Assembly (NCBI GenBank): GCA_002105175.1
Contig: MCGE01000002.1
Coordinates: forward strand, 2,418,001 to 2,482,000
DNA length: 64,000 nt
Reading direction: 5' to 3'
DNA from: Absidia repens
Taxonomy: Eukaryota; Mucoromycota; Mucoromycetes; Mucorales; Cunninghamellaceae
Under the pieces are notes generated by a model. It saw only the letters and a list, made by a program, of their open reading frames with translations. It had not been told where the DNA came from and ran no database searches. Shown in pieces: positions 47,604-58,663 of this stretch; positions within the stretch are counted from its first letter, which is position 1; every line of letters begins with the position of its first letter. Made by a program: the position numbers and the translations under genes.

Positions 47604-48535
47604 ATCTTTTTTTTCGTCGTTCATTAACGGGCCGTCGCTTGGATTTTTTTATTTTATTCTATTTAGATTGACTCCCCCGCTTCCCCAGTTTTGTTTAGTT
47701 TAGCATACCATTATCAACACCCACCCCACCATCTTTTTTCTTTTTATATATGTATTATCATTCCTCTCTTTTTTGTTATTATTCTTTTTTCATATCAATA
47801 AAAAAAACCCAATAAAAAATATTTGTGTATTGTATAATTATTGAAGTGGCTGTGTTGTGTCTACTTTTTTTATTTTTTTTATGTATGGTGTGGATTGAAG
47901 ATGATATCAGAAAAAAAAAATAGATTGTACTCAGCTACAAAAGCCTGAATGTGTTGTACAAAGAAAAGGATGGGTGCACTAAAGCCTGGTACAAAACTAA
48001 TGTATATGCCACGACATTACCCAAAAATCAAAAACATGTCCCCCCACCATTCATTTGAAAAATCAAAGGCCTTATCAGTCCTCATTTGTCAAAAAAATTG
48101 AAAGTCTGACTTCACATCATTATCACCACCATCATCATAAAGATACCCCGCATATCATTGCAGAATGATTTCATTCAAATATGTATTAAAAAAAAAGAAA
48201 ATTCTTTATTTTGTGATTTGGTTGTGCATAAAAAAGAGTATAAAGAAAGGGAATAAATAAAAAAAAAAATAACAGTATTCACCAACGTATATGTAAGTAT
48301 AAAAAAGGGTATACAGAAAAAAAAAAAAAGAGAAAGAGAAAGAAAAAGTCTATATGTAGAAGAGAGGGGATGTAAGGGTCATGGATATTTTTTTTTTCTT
48401 GTGAAAGAAAAAAGGAATCAATAGGTCAATCAATAGATAAATAAAAAAAGAAATGCATAAAGGGTAAAGGTAGAAAATGGGGAGGGGGGACTATCATTCA
48501 TGGGTTTCGGTGAACACAAGAGAGATTTGTGATGC
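47604..48535. other. Convergent 3' region, syntaxin / bHLH factor
   Basis: Contains TTTAGTTTAG (47695) and AATAAA-like motifs (~47797) after syntaxin and an A/T-rich stretch up to the bHLH stop. No gene seen. Confidence 0.6.
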
Positions 48536-49921
48536 TCACAAATTGCTTCCCATAGAATACATGCTTTCCAAGGCTTGCTTTTGAAGAATACTTTGTTGGA
48601 ATCTATATTTGAAGATACATAGAATCAATAAATCGAGTTCATCACTCATCATCATCGGTAGCAGTAGAAATTAGCAAGCACTTACGATCGAAGTTGTTCG
48701 TTTTCATGGACAAGGCGTTCAAGTTCAGCAAGGATCGTGGTCTGGGTACTTTTCAAATGCTGGATATGTTGGACAGCTAATTTAAAAAAAAAAAAAAAAG
48801 GTGAGTGGATGAGGGCAATAGAGAGTGCGTCCGGTATTCATACTTACTTCGATGCAATAAGGCCACTTTGCTCATTTTTTTGTTCAAACATGCAGGGAGT
48901 TCCGAACGTAATTCTTCAAACCCATCTATTACATCATTACAAAATAAAGTCAACATGTCAAAAAACTATCTATCAATCATAAGAGTTTTAACCTTCTTTA
49001 TTTTTTTACCTTTGATTTGGGCCCGGCGCTTTTGTTCGGATTGGATATGGATTTGACGGCGCATCTCCGCTGTGGTTGTCACCCTATGATATGAGAACCG
49101 AAAAAAAAGAGGGTTTTGAGTCCAACGACAGGGTGATACAATGAGTTTGGAATATGTGAATGTGGATGGGATAATGATGAAAGGTATCGGATGAAGGGAT
49201 CCGCTTCTTTTTTTTTGGTTTTTTTTGTCTTACCCATTTTCATCGGTATCATCAGTGGAGCTGGTATTGCTGTTGTTGTCAACCGACAAAGGAGAATCCA
49301 TGACTTGTTGGTGATGTCTCTTTGATTTGGGTTGTTCCAAGAGGAGATCATCCACATCGTTGTTGCTGTTGCTGTTGTTGTTACCAGGCGATGCTTTTCT
49401 TTTTCTATTGACTTGATGACGACAAGCAGATTGTTCATAAGATTCCTTAGAATATTGCAAGAATTCAGGATAAAAGGCTTCAGGTAACGAGGAGACTTTT
49501 GCAATGGTTTCATTCAAAGATGATTGAGTGCTGGTGGAAGAAGATTGGACCAAGACAGGAGGTTCTTGGAGAGCACTTTGGATAGGAGGAGTGGTGGGAA
49601 TCGAGGTGAAGGAGTCGGGGCTATCAGGATGGTGGTGTTGCTTTTGGTGATGGTAATGGTGGTAGTTGACAGGTGATTCAGAGGATTGATGTTGATGGTG
49701 AACTGCAGTTGCTGCCATGGCAGGATCATACATGATTGCCGTAGTGGGTGGTGTTGTCATACAGAAGCCTGGTAAGAAAAAAAAATGTGTGTTAATAGAA
49801 TATTCCTTTTCATGCTTATTTTATTTTACGTACCAGGATACATGGCAGGTTGCTCATTCCATTCAAGCTTGGGGTAAGAGTTGGAGTAGTCATTAACGAA
49901 TTCAGAAGTGAGTTTGTTCAT
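48536..49921 (-). CDS. bHLH-leucine zipper transcription factor
   Basis: Six exons: 49834-49921, 49234-49768, 49010-49083, 48848-48925, 48686-48776, 48536-48602; 310 aa. The bHLH (~212-270) reads RRQIHIQSEQKRRAQIK in the basic region, with the H-E-R contact residues that favour CACGTG-type E-boxes, then DGFEELRSELP, a loop, and KKMSKVALLHRTVQHIQHLK. A leucine-zipper-like helix follows (TILAELERLVHENEQLRSF). The N-terminal half is disordered, rich in His, Ser, Thr and Pro, with a basic nuclear-signal-like patch (RKRKASPG). The MSKVALL helix 2 resembles the Mlx/Mondo group. Target genes are unknown; the DNA preference is inferred from the contact residues. Confidence 0.87.
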
Positions 49922-51546
49922 TGTTGCAAAATAAGGAAATCGGTAAGTGGAGCAAAAGGAAGGTGAGTGTACTGTAAAAAGTCAAGTTCGGGGGAGGGGA
50001 AGGAAGAGGGAAAGGAAGTTGTAAAGGAAAGGAAAGAGATGAAGAGAAAAAATTTATAAAGAAAAGAAGAAGAAAAAAAAGGAAGAGAAGGGTAGTGAAT
50101 TTGAGTGGATTAAGCATCGCGATTTTGAAAAAGGGGGACCGCCACAAAAAATAATCCACCAATTAAATTTAGTTCCTTATCCAATTTTCTCATCATGCAT
50201 ATCTCTTCATCACTTTTCTCGTGTTACCCGCTAAGAACCTGTTCTCTTTCATTAGAAAATTACACACTATAAAATCAATTTATATAGTTCAGCTCTTTGT
50301 AATAATAGTAATCTATGAAATGATAAAAAGTACCTATTATCGTGCATCTTCAAGGAAGATCGAAGTTTTTTTTCTGACATGAATTGAAATTCAGTTCCCG
50401 CCGAGGGTAAATAGTAATCAACCCATCAACCACTAAAAATAAAAATAACCCAATTTCGCTCATCCCGCTCGATGATTTGCATGCGTACTTGAAGCATATT
50501 ATCATTTTACATGCGGCTCTCTCAGTCTGTCCCTCTCTGTCTCTCTCTGTCTCACTTCCTTATGTTTCTGTTAATGAGCGACTATTACAATACATAAATG
50601 ACAGAATGTACGAAGGACCTTAATTCAGTAGCACTATATAAACTTAGTATCAATAAGTTGCTGCAAGTGATGAGATACAAAACATGGGTTGGGTTACGCA
50701 GATGATGGAGATTAAATGAAACAAGGTTCCGTCACTCGTTTAGCGGTACTGAGTTGCATGCTATTTTTCCCTTCATAATTTTGTTTTGCTTTTTTTTTTT
50801 TTTACTGCTTTTGATCACTCACTAAACGAACGATGCCTTGGATGATCATTGATTGAAGAAGAAAAAAAAAACGCCCAGGGCACACACTTTTTTTTTTATT
50901 TCGTTTTACTTCTTCCCAGTGATCAGACATCTAACTAATACTTACCCTCCAGTGCCACTTTAATAATAATATCGGTTTCCTGTTCCGCTCATGTTGCCGC
51001 GGGTGTGAAAAAAAAAGGTGCTACGGCTGTAACGAAATGCCATGGGTCACACCAATAATCTCCTTTTTTCCTCCTCTCTCACTCATATCACAAGACCCAT
51101 TTTGCAAGAGAAAAGAGACAAAAAGGTACTTGGACGCGCTTAGATAGTTTTAATTGGTATCTGTCATTTCTTTTACCACACTTCCCCATTACCCGGGCAT
51201 GACCGTTTACTTTCCTTCCCTTCCCGACGACATCCTTTTGATTTCATACCCCAAACACCATACTTATGGGTGAAGGGAAAAAAAAGTGTCCCGTGTGTCA
51301 TTCTAACCTCACTGAACTGATGCCAGTGTGCTTTGACGATCTCAGTTGTACATACCCCTATTATCCCTTAAAGCGGACGTTTAAATCAGTATCCCTTTGT
51401 TGGGACCAAGGAAAAAAACAACAAAAAGTTCAACAAAAAGGCTGATCTCACCTCTCTTTTTTTTTCCCCTTTGATTGATTTCCCTACTTCTTGTTGTTAC
51501 ATATACACACAAATCTACTTTTTATTGTCTGACACGATTTACCGTC
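49922..51546. other. Divergent intergenic region, bHLH factor / GSKIP-like gene
   Basis: No gene supported over 1.6 kb. Contains a CTCTGT-type patch (50517-50552), T runs and a pyrimidine-rich stretch before 51547. The small ORF at 49902-50162 (-) is low-complexity Phe/Leu and is rejected. Confidence 0.6.
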
Positions 51547-52083
51547 ATGCCGTCGGTTTTTACACTGGACAAAACCTTGGACGATATTTGTACCGAGTAT
51601 GATTATGGTATTGTCTCTGGCTCAGTCACTGTCTTCATCAGAGACAGTGTTGAAAACTATGGCCGCTTTGAACTTACTATATTAGAAGGCATTCTTCTCA
51701 TTATTGATGCCTTTGAAGATGGGTTTATGGTATGTGGACGTTTACTCTCACGGTCATACTTGCGTATTAAATTATCATATTATATATTCTAGATTACCCA
51801 ATGTACACCCCTCTTCGATACGCCTACCATCAGTGACTCATTAAAATTAGTACAAGATCAACTGGAAAAGAAATATGATACCTTGAATAAATTGTTGTTG
51901 ACAATATCCCCACACTTTAGTCAACGCTATTGGGATAAGATTCAAACAATAACTCCGACGTTGACGGATTTGTATGACTCTACCATGCCGGCCATGGGCT
52001 CTCCGTCATTACAACTACAACAACAGTCGACATCATCATCAACAGAAAACACAGAAAATGACATTTTTGAATGGTTAAATTGA
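51547..52083 (+). CDS. Hypothetical protein with possible GSKIP-like domain
   Basis: Exons 51547-51729 and 51793-52083 give 157 aa starting MPSVFTLDKTLDDI. A beta-rich N-terminal part (SVTVFIRDSVENYGRFELTI then EGILLIIDAF) leads to DTLNKLLLTISPHFSQRYWDKI. The pattern LLxxISPxFxxxFxxKL resembles the end of the GSKIP/DUF727 domain (GSK3-interacting protein; also at the N-terminus of CLU). The tail is Gln/Ser-rich and ends NDIFEWLN, an acidic-aromatic peptide. No signal or membrane segment. The domain call comes from pattern memory and would need a profile search; the gene model itself is sound. Confidence 0.7.
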
Positions 52084-52351
52084 TTCAATAGACTCCTCTC
52101 TGTAGCCTTTGGTCATGTATTTTTATATAACTAACATGTGCATAGCTCTGTGATTATCAACTTTGTGAACATAATAAAAAAATGCGGTGGTATAGATCTA
52201 ATAGTAATTTGTTAATATAACTTTTTCCTTAATGATTTATGATAATGTCAATAGCGATGGACAAAGATTCTGCTGAATCTTCTCACAATTTGTATATTCC
52301 GTGCTTTTCGTTTTGTAACCAACGAAAACCACCGGACTGCCGAGAAAAAAA

Positions 52352-53345
52352 TTAAATTAAATTCCGACCACGTGAAATATTCATTTTCTTGCTCCCGCCT
52401 TTTTATTTATTCGGCTGTCTTCCTTTTCATTTCTTTTTTTTTCCTTCATTTTTTTTTTTTTTTTTTTTTTTTTTACCAATCAACTTTTATGGGGTTATTT
52501 TGGGCTTAGAATAGTATCAGGACTAGTTTAGAACGGTTTCCAGCTCAGGGATTACAAGATGCATGGGGAGACCCTTTCATTTTGGATCCAGGATTCAGAC
52601 CCACCATTGGTTAGCTTATTGGTCCTTCCATTAGCTTAGTTTATTGTTAGTTTGTCCATAGATTGTGTCTACATATGAATAAAATATGTCTTTTTTCTTA
52701 CATACGTCAATGAAACTGTCTCATTAATTCTTCTCTCATGTTTTGTACAAGAGATCCCTTTTCACCTTTCCAGCTTCAGATTCGTATCGCCATTGATATG
52801 TTTCAGTAACAGATATTTTTTTAACCTTCATGTCTTGCACAATGCAATATATTAGATCCTGTTTAGCATTATTCCCTTTATATTAATATTGAACATTCTT
52901 TATTCTTATGTTGGTCTCCCTCATCCTACCTCTTATAGATCCTATGTCACATGAACCCCTCACCTTTAGTTTTAGTATCTACCTAGGATACTTCAATAAA
53001 ATATATACCCGTTTTCTTCGTATCCTCTAACCCATTATACAATGCGCGAAACTGTTATTATAACGATTGTGTAAATGCTCTATCAAACACCTACTTTCTA
53101 TCTCACCCGCTGTTACTACTTTTAACTTAGTGCTAGTAATCGATTGTAAGATTTAGCTCAAGCCATAAGGCGTAGTCGCCACTAAAAGAAATTTGTCCCT
53201 CCATTCTGATTTATTCACTATGACACTCTTTTAGGGCTACAGCAGCTACTTTTGCGGTTTTAGGTAGCTTGATATAAAATGCGACGCCTTCCCTGAACTA
53301 CCATTCATATTAATCGACCTGGTAGTATACCGCTAGCACAGCCTC
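52352..53345 (+). repeat. Dispersed repeat family R1, copy 5
   Basis: Long + copy starting about 270 bases after the GSKIP-like stop. The head contains CCACGTGAAATATTCATTTT, followed by a T run (52450-52474). The core (52490-52690) has GCATGGGGAGACCCTTTC and ATGAATAAAATATGTC. Later modules include CTTCAATAAAATATATACCC near 52993 and a distal CATTCATATTAATCGACC block near 53304. No ORF. Confidence 0.82.
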
Positions 53346-54249
53346 CACTAGATATGACAAACTGTATATATGTAGTTTATTATCTTGATTGCGAATAGTA
53401 TAATACCCCCCCACGCATATACGCATACACCTAGTTTCTTTATATTCAGATATGTATCAGAGTATGTAATATCATTAACTAGTTTAGTTTCATTGTCATC
53501 ATTCATATTTACACCTCAATTAAATGTTTTTTTTCTTGTTGCTTTTGCATCAGCTTTCTATATGCTTAGTTTGCATTGTCGAATGGATATTGTGTGTTTA
53601 GAAAAAAGTCAAGTAGATAGAGGTACATATGAGTTCCAAAAAAAAAAGAGGACTGTGTGTGAGGCAGCATCGATCAACCGTTGTGCTCAGTTCTTAAAAA
53701 ATGGGCATGGCGGACGCATGATAAAAAGATAGTAAATAATGCATAAAAAAAATAGCTTATAATGATTTAAAGCGCACAGGAAGATATGTACGCCAGTCGG
53801 TTGAAGTCGCTTATTATCTCAATTTTTTTTTTTTTTTATTTTTTTATGTATGCACACTCACGCACACACCAATATTAACCGCCACCCCTCACTTCTCCGG
53901 GTAACTAATACGTTGATGATATTACATAGTGTCAATGTTATAGCAAAGAAGAGAAGTCCAAAAAAGGGAGGGGGAAGAGGATTTCCTTTTCTGCGTCGAC
54001 TTTGGTTGATGGACGAGAAAAACACTGGCCAGCAACTGAATTCTTTTTTGGGGGAATTTAAATCGCCGCTCTGGAGTTTTTGAGAAAAAAGGGATTTTTT
54101 TGCTCGAGAAGATTTGCTCTTTCTCTTTTGCATTACGTCCTTTTTTCAACGTAAGACTGACAAAAAAAAAGCATACATATTTAAGAGACAGAGTCATGAA
54201 GGATGTTGAAGTGATCAGTGTAGGAATGTATGGATGAATGGGGTAGTTC

Positions 54250-54282
54250 GATGGATGGATGGATGGATGGATGGATGGATGG
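54250..54282. repeat. (GGAT)n tetranucleotide repeat
   Basis: About eight GGAT units, ~110 bases before the uL6 start codon. Confidence 0.92.
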
Positions 54283-54391
54283 AAAGGTGCACAAAGTGAA
54301 TTACTATTTTTGACACAATGAAATGGGCTAGAATACTGATTCGATTTTTGTTTTATTTACAAATAGGGATTTTTAGCTCCATTTATCAACT

Positions 54392-55071
54392 ATGAAGGTA
54401 TGTATACTTAGTAATCAAACTCTATAGGAATGTTTGCACCCTGTTTGACAAAAACAGAAAAAGAACTCTATTGAAAACTGACGATTTTCTATTTCAATTG
54501 AAAATAGGATATCTACCAAGACGACGAACTCATCATCCCCCAAGGTGTCAAGGTCTCCATCAAGGCCCGTGATGTCACCGTTACTGGTCCCCGTGGTACT
54601 TTGAACAAGAACCTCCGTCACTTGAACATTGAAATCAAGTTTGTGGGTAAGGACAAGCTCAAGTTTGTTGTCTACCACGGTGGTCGCAAGCACATTGCCT
54701 GTATCCGTACCGTCCGCTCTCTCGTCAACAACATGATCACTGGTGTCACCAAGGGTTTCCAATACAAGATGCGTTACGTCTATGCGCATTTCCCCATCAA
54801 CTGTATCATCAACAACGACGGTAAGGATGTGGAAATCCGTAACTTCTTGGGTCAAAAGGTTGTCTTCCGTGTCCAAATGCGTGAAGGTGTCACTGTTGCT
54901 GCCTCTACCAACCAAAAGGATGAATTGACTTTGACTGGTAACGATTTGGAAGCTGTCTCTCAATGTGCCGCTGATATCCAACAATCCTGCTTGGTCAAGA
55001 ACAAGGATATCCGTAAATTCTTGGATGGTATCTACGTTTCTGAACGCAATGTCATCGAAACTGATGCTTAA
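54392..55071 (+). CDS. RPL9: 60S ribosomal protein uL6 (L9)
   Basis: Exons 54392-54397 (ATGAAG) and 54508-55071 give 189 aa, the usual size (human RPL9 192 aa). uL6 is a core large-subunit protein near the GTPase-associated centre. The protein reads [20 protein letters not shown], then two L6 domains with [12 protein letters not shown] and ending [13 protein letters not shown]. The six-base coding exon before a 110-base intron is typical of ribosomal protein genes with an intron next to the start. Strong preferred-codon use throughout. A poly(A)-type signal AAATAAAA lies near 55196. Confidence 0.96.
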
Positions 55072-55856
55072 AAAAATTCTCCCTTGTCCCCCCTTCCAAC
55101 TTATTTTTTTATCATCATCATCAACATCAACCATTATTATTAGTTAGAAAATGGAATTCTATTGTAGTAATTTAGGATTAGTCTTTAGATATTCAAATAA
55201 AAAATCATTTTCTTTCGAATCATTCTTCCTTTTTTTTTGGTCTATTTTTTTTATTGTTTGTTGTTTTATTACTTTGAACGGGATCAAACTGGTAATGGTT
55301 TATGTGATGGACAATCTACAGTTTATTAGCTTTGGATTGAGAGACAAATAAAATAACTTGAAATATAAAACATTTACTTCGTCTCAATTTTCAGTTTCTT
55401 CGGTCCAAAAAGATAATGCTATTGTGGATCCGATCAAATATAAAATAGTTGTATAGATTTGAAGTCAATGTGCAAAGTACTGGCATCATATTATTTGAAA
55501 TCAAATGTGTAGAGTCATACAAAGTAATTGATATTTAAATAAATAGGCTTTTTTTTATTGATGAAATATAAAGATGTTATTATATGGGGATACATGTGTA
55601 AAGCGCTATAAAAGAATAATAATCGCTTTGGGGTTGAAGACTAAATATGTAATAAACGATGATACAAGCTGCTAACGTTTTTTTTTTGTTTTATTATTAT
55701 TATTGACAAAATGTAATCGATAAAGCAGGGCTAAAAAATGAGATAGTGAATATAAATAAACTAAGGGGATATAATAAGAGTTCCGTGGTAAAGACAGTGA
55801 ATGATAGAGAGACCATATAGTCCAGCCATAAACATACAAATATATAAATACACATC
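55072..55856. other. Convergent 3' region, uL6 / VPS26
   Basis: AT-rich 3' UTRs and spacer. No gene or RNA recognised. Confidence 0.6.
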
Positions 55857-56335
55857 CTATTCTTCGTCTGGAGGATACCCATCATCAACTATATGGAAAG
55901 AAAGTTGATCAGTCTTCAGTATGACCATATATGTATATAATATTGGACTTACTTTTCCGTCTGAACATAGTAATTTCTTGCTGCTTGAAGTAACGGCGGT
56001 TTTCTTCATCAATCAGGACAAGATTCAAATAGTACCTAGTCGAGTATTTCTTGTTCACATCTAAAAAAAGAGGGTTTTTAAGTAGCCATATACCATGATC
56101 ATCATCTATTTACCTCTAAATGTAGGAGCCAATTCAAATCCACCCAAAAATAATCGAATAGGAATAGTTTCGCCTTCAAGTATTTGTATATATATATATA
56201 TATATATATAAATTAGGAGAAGATGTCAATATTATTCAATTTGTCTGTGTTAATTATATTACCTTTGACGGGAGCACCATCCATGATTTCAAATCTTGTT
56301 ACCGTTTCACTTTCATTATATACATTGGGCACTAG

Positions 56336-56379
<44 letters not shown>

Positions 56380-57559
56380 AGGATGGTCGGTTCCCAGTGT
56401 GCCTAACTATATTGCTGTCTACCCTTCTTCTCAAAGCCTTACTAGCACCAGTAGTTTCTCTACGGATAATGGATAGCTCCATGGTCTTGATCTTGATACG
56501 AACCAGCAAAAAGTAGATTTTTCCTACAATGACATCCTTCAAGTAGTATCTAAAAGTATGCATATATTAGTGTTCAACGTATGTCTTTTTCAAGAATTCA
56601 TCACCAGCTTTACTTACTTCGATTTGTTGTATTCAAATTCAATATGCAGACAGTCTTCAATTCCCACTTCCATTTTGATCGAGTTGCTGACTTCGGTAGG
56701 CATGCGATAAGAGTAAACCCACATATCTTTTTCACGAATCAAGTCGGCCATACGTCTAGCCACTGTCACCCGAATATAATATCTACGTATACGAATATAT
56801 GAAAAGAGAGAAGGACAACAGATTAAATACATATCATCTGAAACCGCTTGGAAGACTATACTTTTAGATGAGGACGTACCTTAGCTTGGCGTTAATTCCA
56901 TTGTAGCATTCATATTGCTTTTCGACATTTTTGAATTCAAAATCAAAGGAGGCACTTTGACGCAAGTCACCAGGGGCAGCCAGCTCTTGAGAGAGGGTAA
57001 GGAATTCGTGCGATTTTCCTCGGTCATAAAACAATTCTATCATGGGAAAAAAAGCATCGAGTCAGTTCTTCCAGTCACCTTTATATAGGGTATATCTATA
57101 CTGTATTTCCTCTTACCTATGCTGCCGACAAATTCAACTTTAATACCATTATGCTCAAAACGCTTTCCATCCTTCAACCTAACAGTTGCCTAGAGAGTGG
57201 ACAAATGTATAAAGAGTGGGTTTCATTTTTCCAACTTTTTGTGGAGGATGAGGGGGAGGGGTGTTATTACCGTGCCACTAACTGTTTCGCCATCCAAGTA
57301 CACAGGTAAACTTTCACGTTGGTCCTTGTCGATTTTCACATCCACATGTTTTCGTTCATTCTCGCCTTTAAAGTTCACCTGAATATCCACAGGTGTGGAA
57401 AGGCCAAAAAGACTCTGCTCATCAATTAAGTGAATAAAGAAAGAAAGAAAAAGGTCAGTAAGCCATTGTCACAAAACTATTATCCCTGTACTTCGCATAT
57501 ATTATAAGTTCATAAATTCTTTTGTAATACGTCGCTCTATCACTTACTGCCATAGACAT
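55857..57559 (-). CDS. VPS26: Retromer subunit VPS26
   Basis: Ten exons: 57548-57559, 57271-57414, 57117-57189, 56880-57036, 56618-56782, 56443-56549, 56263-56331, 56114-56173, 55953-56060, 55857-55888; 308 aa. VPS26 is the arrestin-fold subunit of retromer, which returns receptors from endosomes to the Golgi. Highly conserved parts: GIKVEFVGSIELFYDRG, SSIKMEVG-like NSIKMEVGIEDCLHIEFEYN, LKDVIVGKIYFLLVRIKIK, ETIPIRLFLGGFELAPT and RYYLNLVLIDEENRRYFKQQ. The first exon encodes only MSMA. The second exon's acceptor is ambiguous (GAG or CAG, three bases apart), adding or omitting one Gln. The C-terminal tail after FRR is short (KIDDGYPPDEE). Confidence 0.95.
56338..56377. repeat. 40-base homopolymer (A on +) in a VPS26 intron
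   Basis: On the coding strand it is a T run that ends only six bases before the ATCTAG acceptor, so it serves as an extreme polypyrimidine tract. Confidence 0.95.
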
Positions 57560-57678
57560 GATGTGCTGAGAATCGTAAAAACGGGAAGAGTAAAGGGAAA
57601 AAAAAAATCGTGGCATCAGAGCCAAGAAAGCCAAATGGGAATTCAATCCCCGCTCCAAAACTCAAAACTGTATTGCGG

Positions 57679-57860
57679 ACCGCTGAGCATGACGATTAGG
57701 TTCCAAGGAATGCCTAACAAAATGTGAAATGATGGAGGCCCTTAACCCCCCCCCCCCTTCCACGCCCATAAAAATACCTAATTAGGCAGAGAGCTGAGCA
57801 TGACTATTGAGCCCCAAGGGGCAGTCTACCACAGTGCGAAATAGCGGAGGCAAACCCTGG
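57679..57860 (+). repeat. Short repeat family R2, tandem-like pair
   Basis: Two units about 110 bases apart, both containing GCTGAGCATGAC followed by a TTCC/CCCC-AAGG segment and then GTG(C/T)GAAAT with GGAGGC. The second unit matches 10484. A poly-C run (57749-57759) lies between the units. Confidence 0.6.
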
Positions 57861-57883
57861 TAGTTTCTTTTTTTCCGCACATA

Positions 57884-58000
57884 CACACACACGCACATGG
57901 AAACACACATACACACACGCACATGGAAACACACATACACACACACACATACATACATACATACATACATACACACGCATATACACATACACATTCATGC
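57884..58000. repeat. CA/CATA simple-sequence block
   Basis: ACACACGCACATGGAAACAC repeated twice, then CA runs and CATA units (57949-57972). Overlapping short ORFs here are simple-repeat artefacts. Confidence 0.9.
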
Positions 58001-58154
58001 CTGTTTCCTCATACACAGCTACACAGTTTATATTCTTTGAAACAGAACACTGAGCAGTCACCCAGTATTCAACCCCCCCTCCCATACCTGAATTTTTTGT
58101 ATACACACCTTACATACCCATTCAACAAGATAAATAATTTCATGTAAGAGACTA

Positions 58155-58370
58155 TGGTATTGTAAAAAACAATAATGTTTTATTCAGATATATACAACAA
58201 TGCCAACTAACAATAATCTACTCTAATGACATTATCAAAGTGGTCGCAAACCCTGCATGCAAAATAAAAGGGTTCCTCCATGATGTTTGTTTTACATTTT
58301 TTAAAATGCCCCTAATCCAAGTTCTAACAGTAATCCAAGATGTCCATTACTTCTATCAGGTTACCATTTA
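58155..58370 (-). repeat. Degenerate R1 copy 6
   Basis: The minus strand carries the R1 core in order: GGATTACTGTTAGAACTTGG, later GAGGAACCCTTTTATTTTGC, GACCACTTTG, TTATTGTTAGTTGGC and CTGAATAAAACATTATTG. Diverged, with head and far end missing. Confidence 0.6.
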
Positions 58371-58475
58371 TAAAAAAAAAAGAAAAAAAGAAAAAAGAGA
58401 GAGAGAAAGGAAAAAAAAAATATTCTTACAGAAAAGGGGCACCGCGGAGTGTAAAATCTCCAGGGTCGCTTGTAG

Positions 58476-58545
58476 ACGATGCGATGAGCATGACCGCTGT
58501 TCGCAGGAAGGCTCCCATTAAAATGCAAAATGGGGAAGTGTATCT
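58476..58545 (+). repeat. Short repeat family R2, diverged unit
   Basis: GATGAGCATGACCGCTGTTC, then AATGCAAAATGGGGAAGTG, resembling the units at 57679 and 57790. Confidence 0.4.
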
Positions 58546-58623
58546 ACTAACAATTGAAACTAGCCAAGATTGGCCCCGGGTTTTGTTACACGCCAAACCT
58601 TACCCTGATCAAGTAGGACTTAC

Positions 58624-58624
<1 letters not shown>

Positions 58625-58661
<37 letters not shown>
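58625..58661. repeat. Poly(A) run
   Basis: About 37 uninterrupted A bases shortly after the R2 unit and R1 copy 6. Confidence 0.95.

Positions 58662-58663
<2 letters not shown>

Larger units (their letters stand above)
52084..54391. other. Gene-free region before ribosomal protein uL6
   Basis: Holds R1 copy 5 and, toward 54.2 kb, the GGAT tetranucleotide repeat. Small ORFs at 53385-54200 have no support. The final ~200 bases are the uL6 promoter or leader. Confidence 0.6.

Noticed and set aside
53850..54197. Three overlapping ORFs before uL6
   Set aside because: Mutually overlapping, A/T-driven composition, within the probable uL6 promoter.
57782..58147. Overlapping ORFs of Met/Cys/Val and Thr/His repeats on both strands
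   Set aside because: They translate CA/CATA simple repeats; no gene-like composition.
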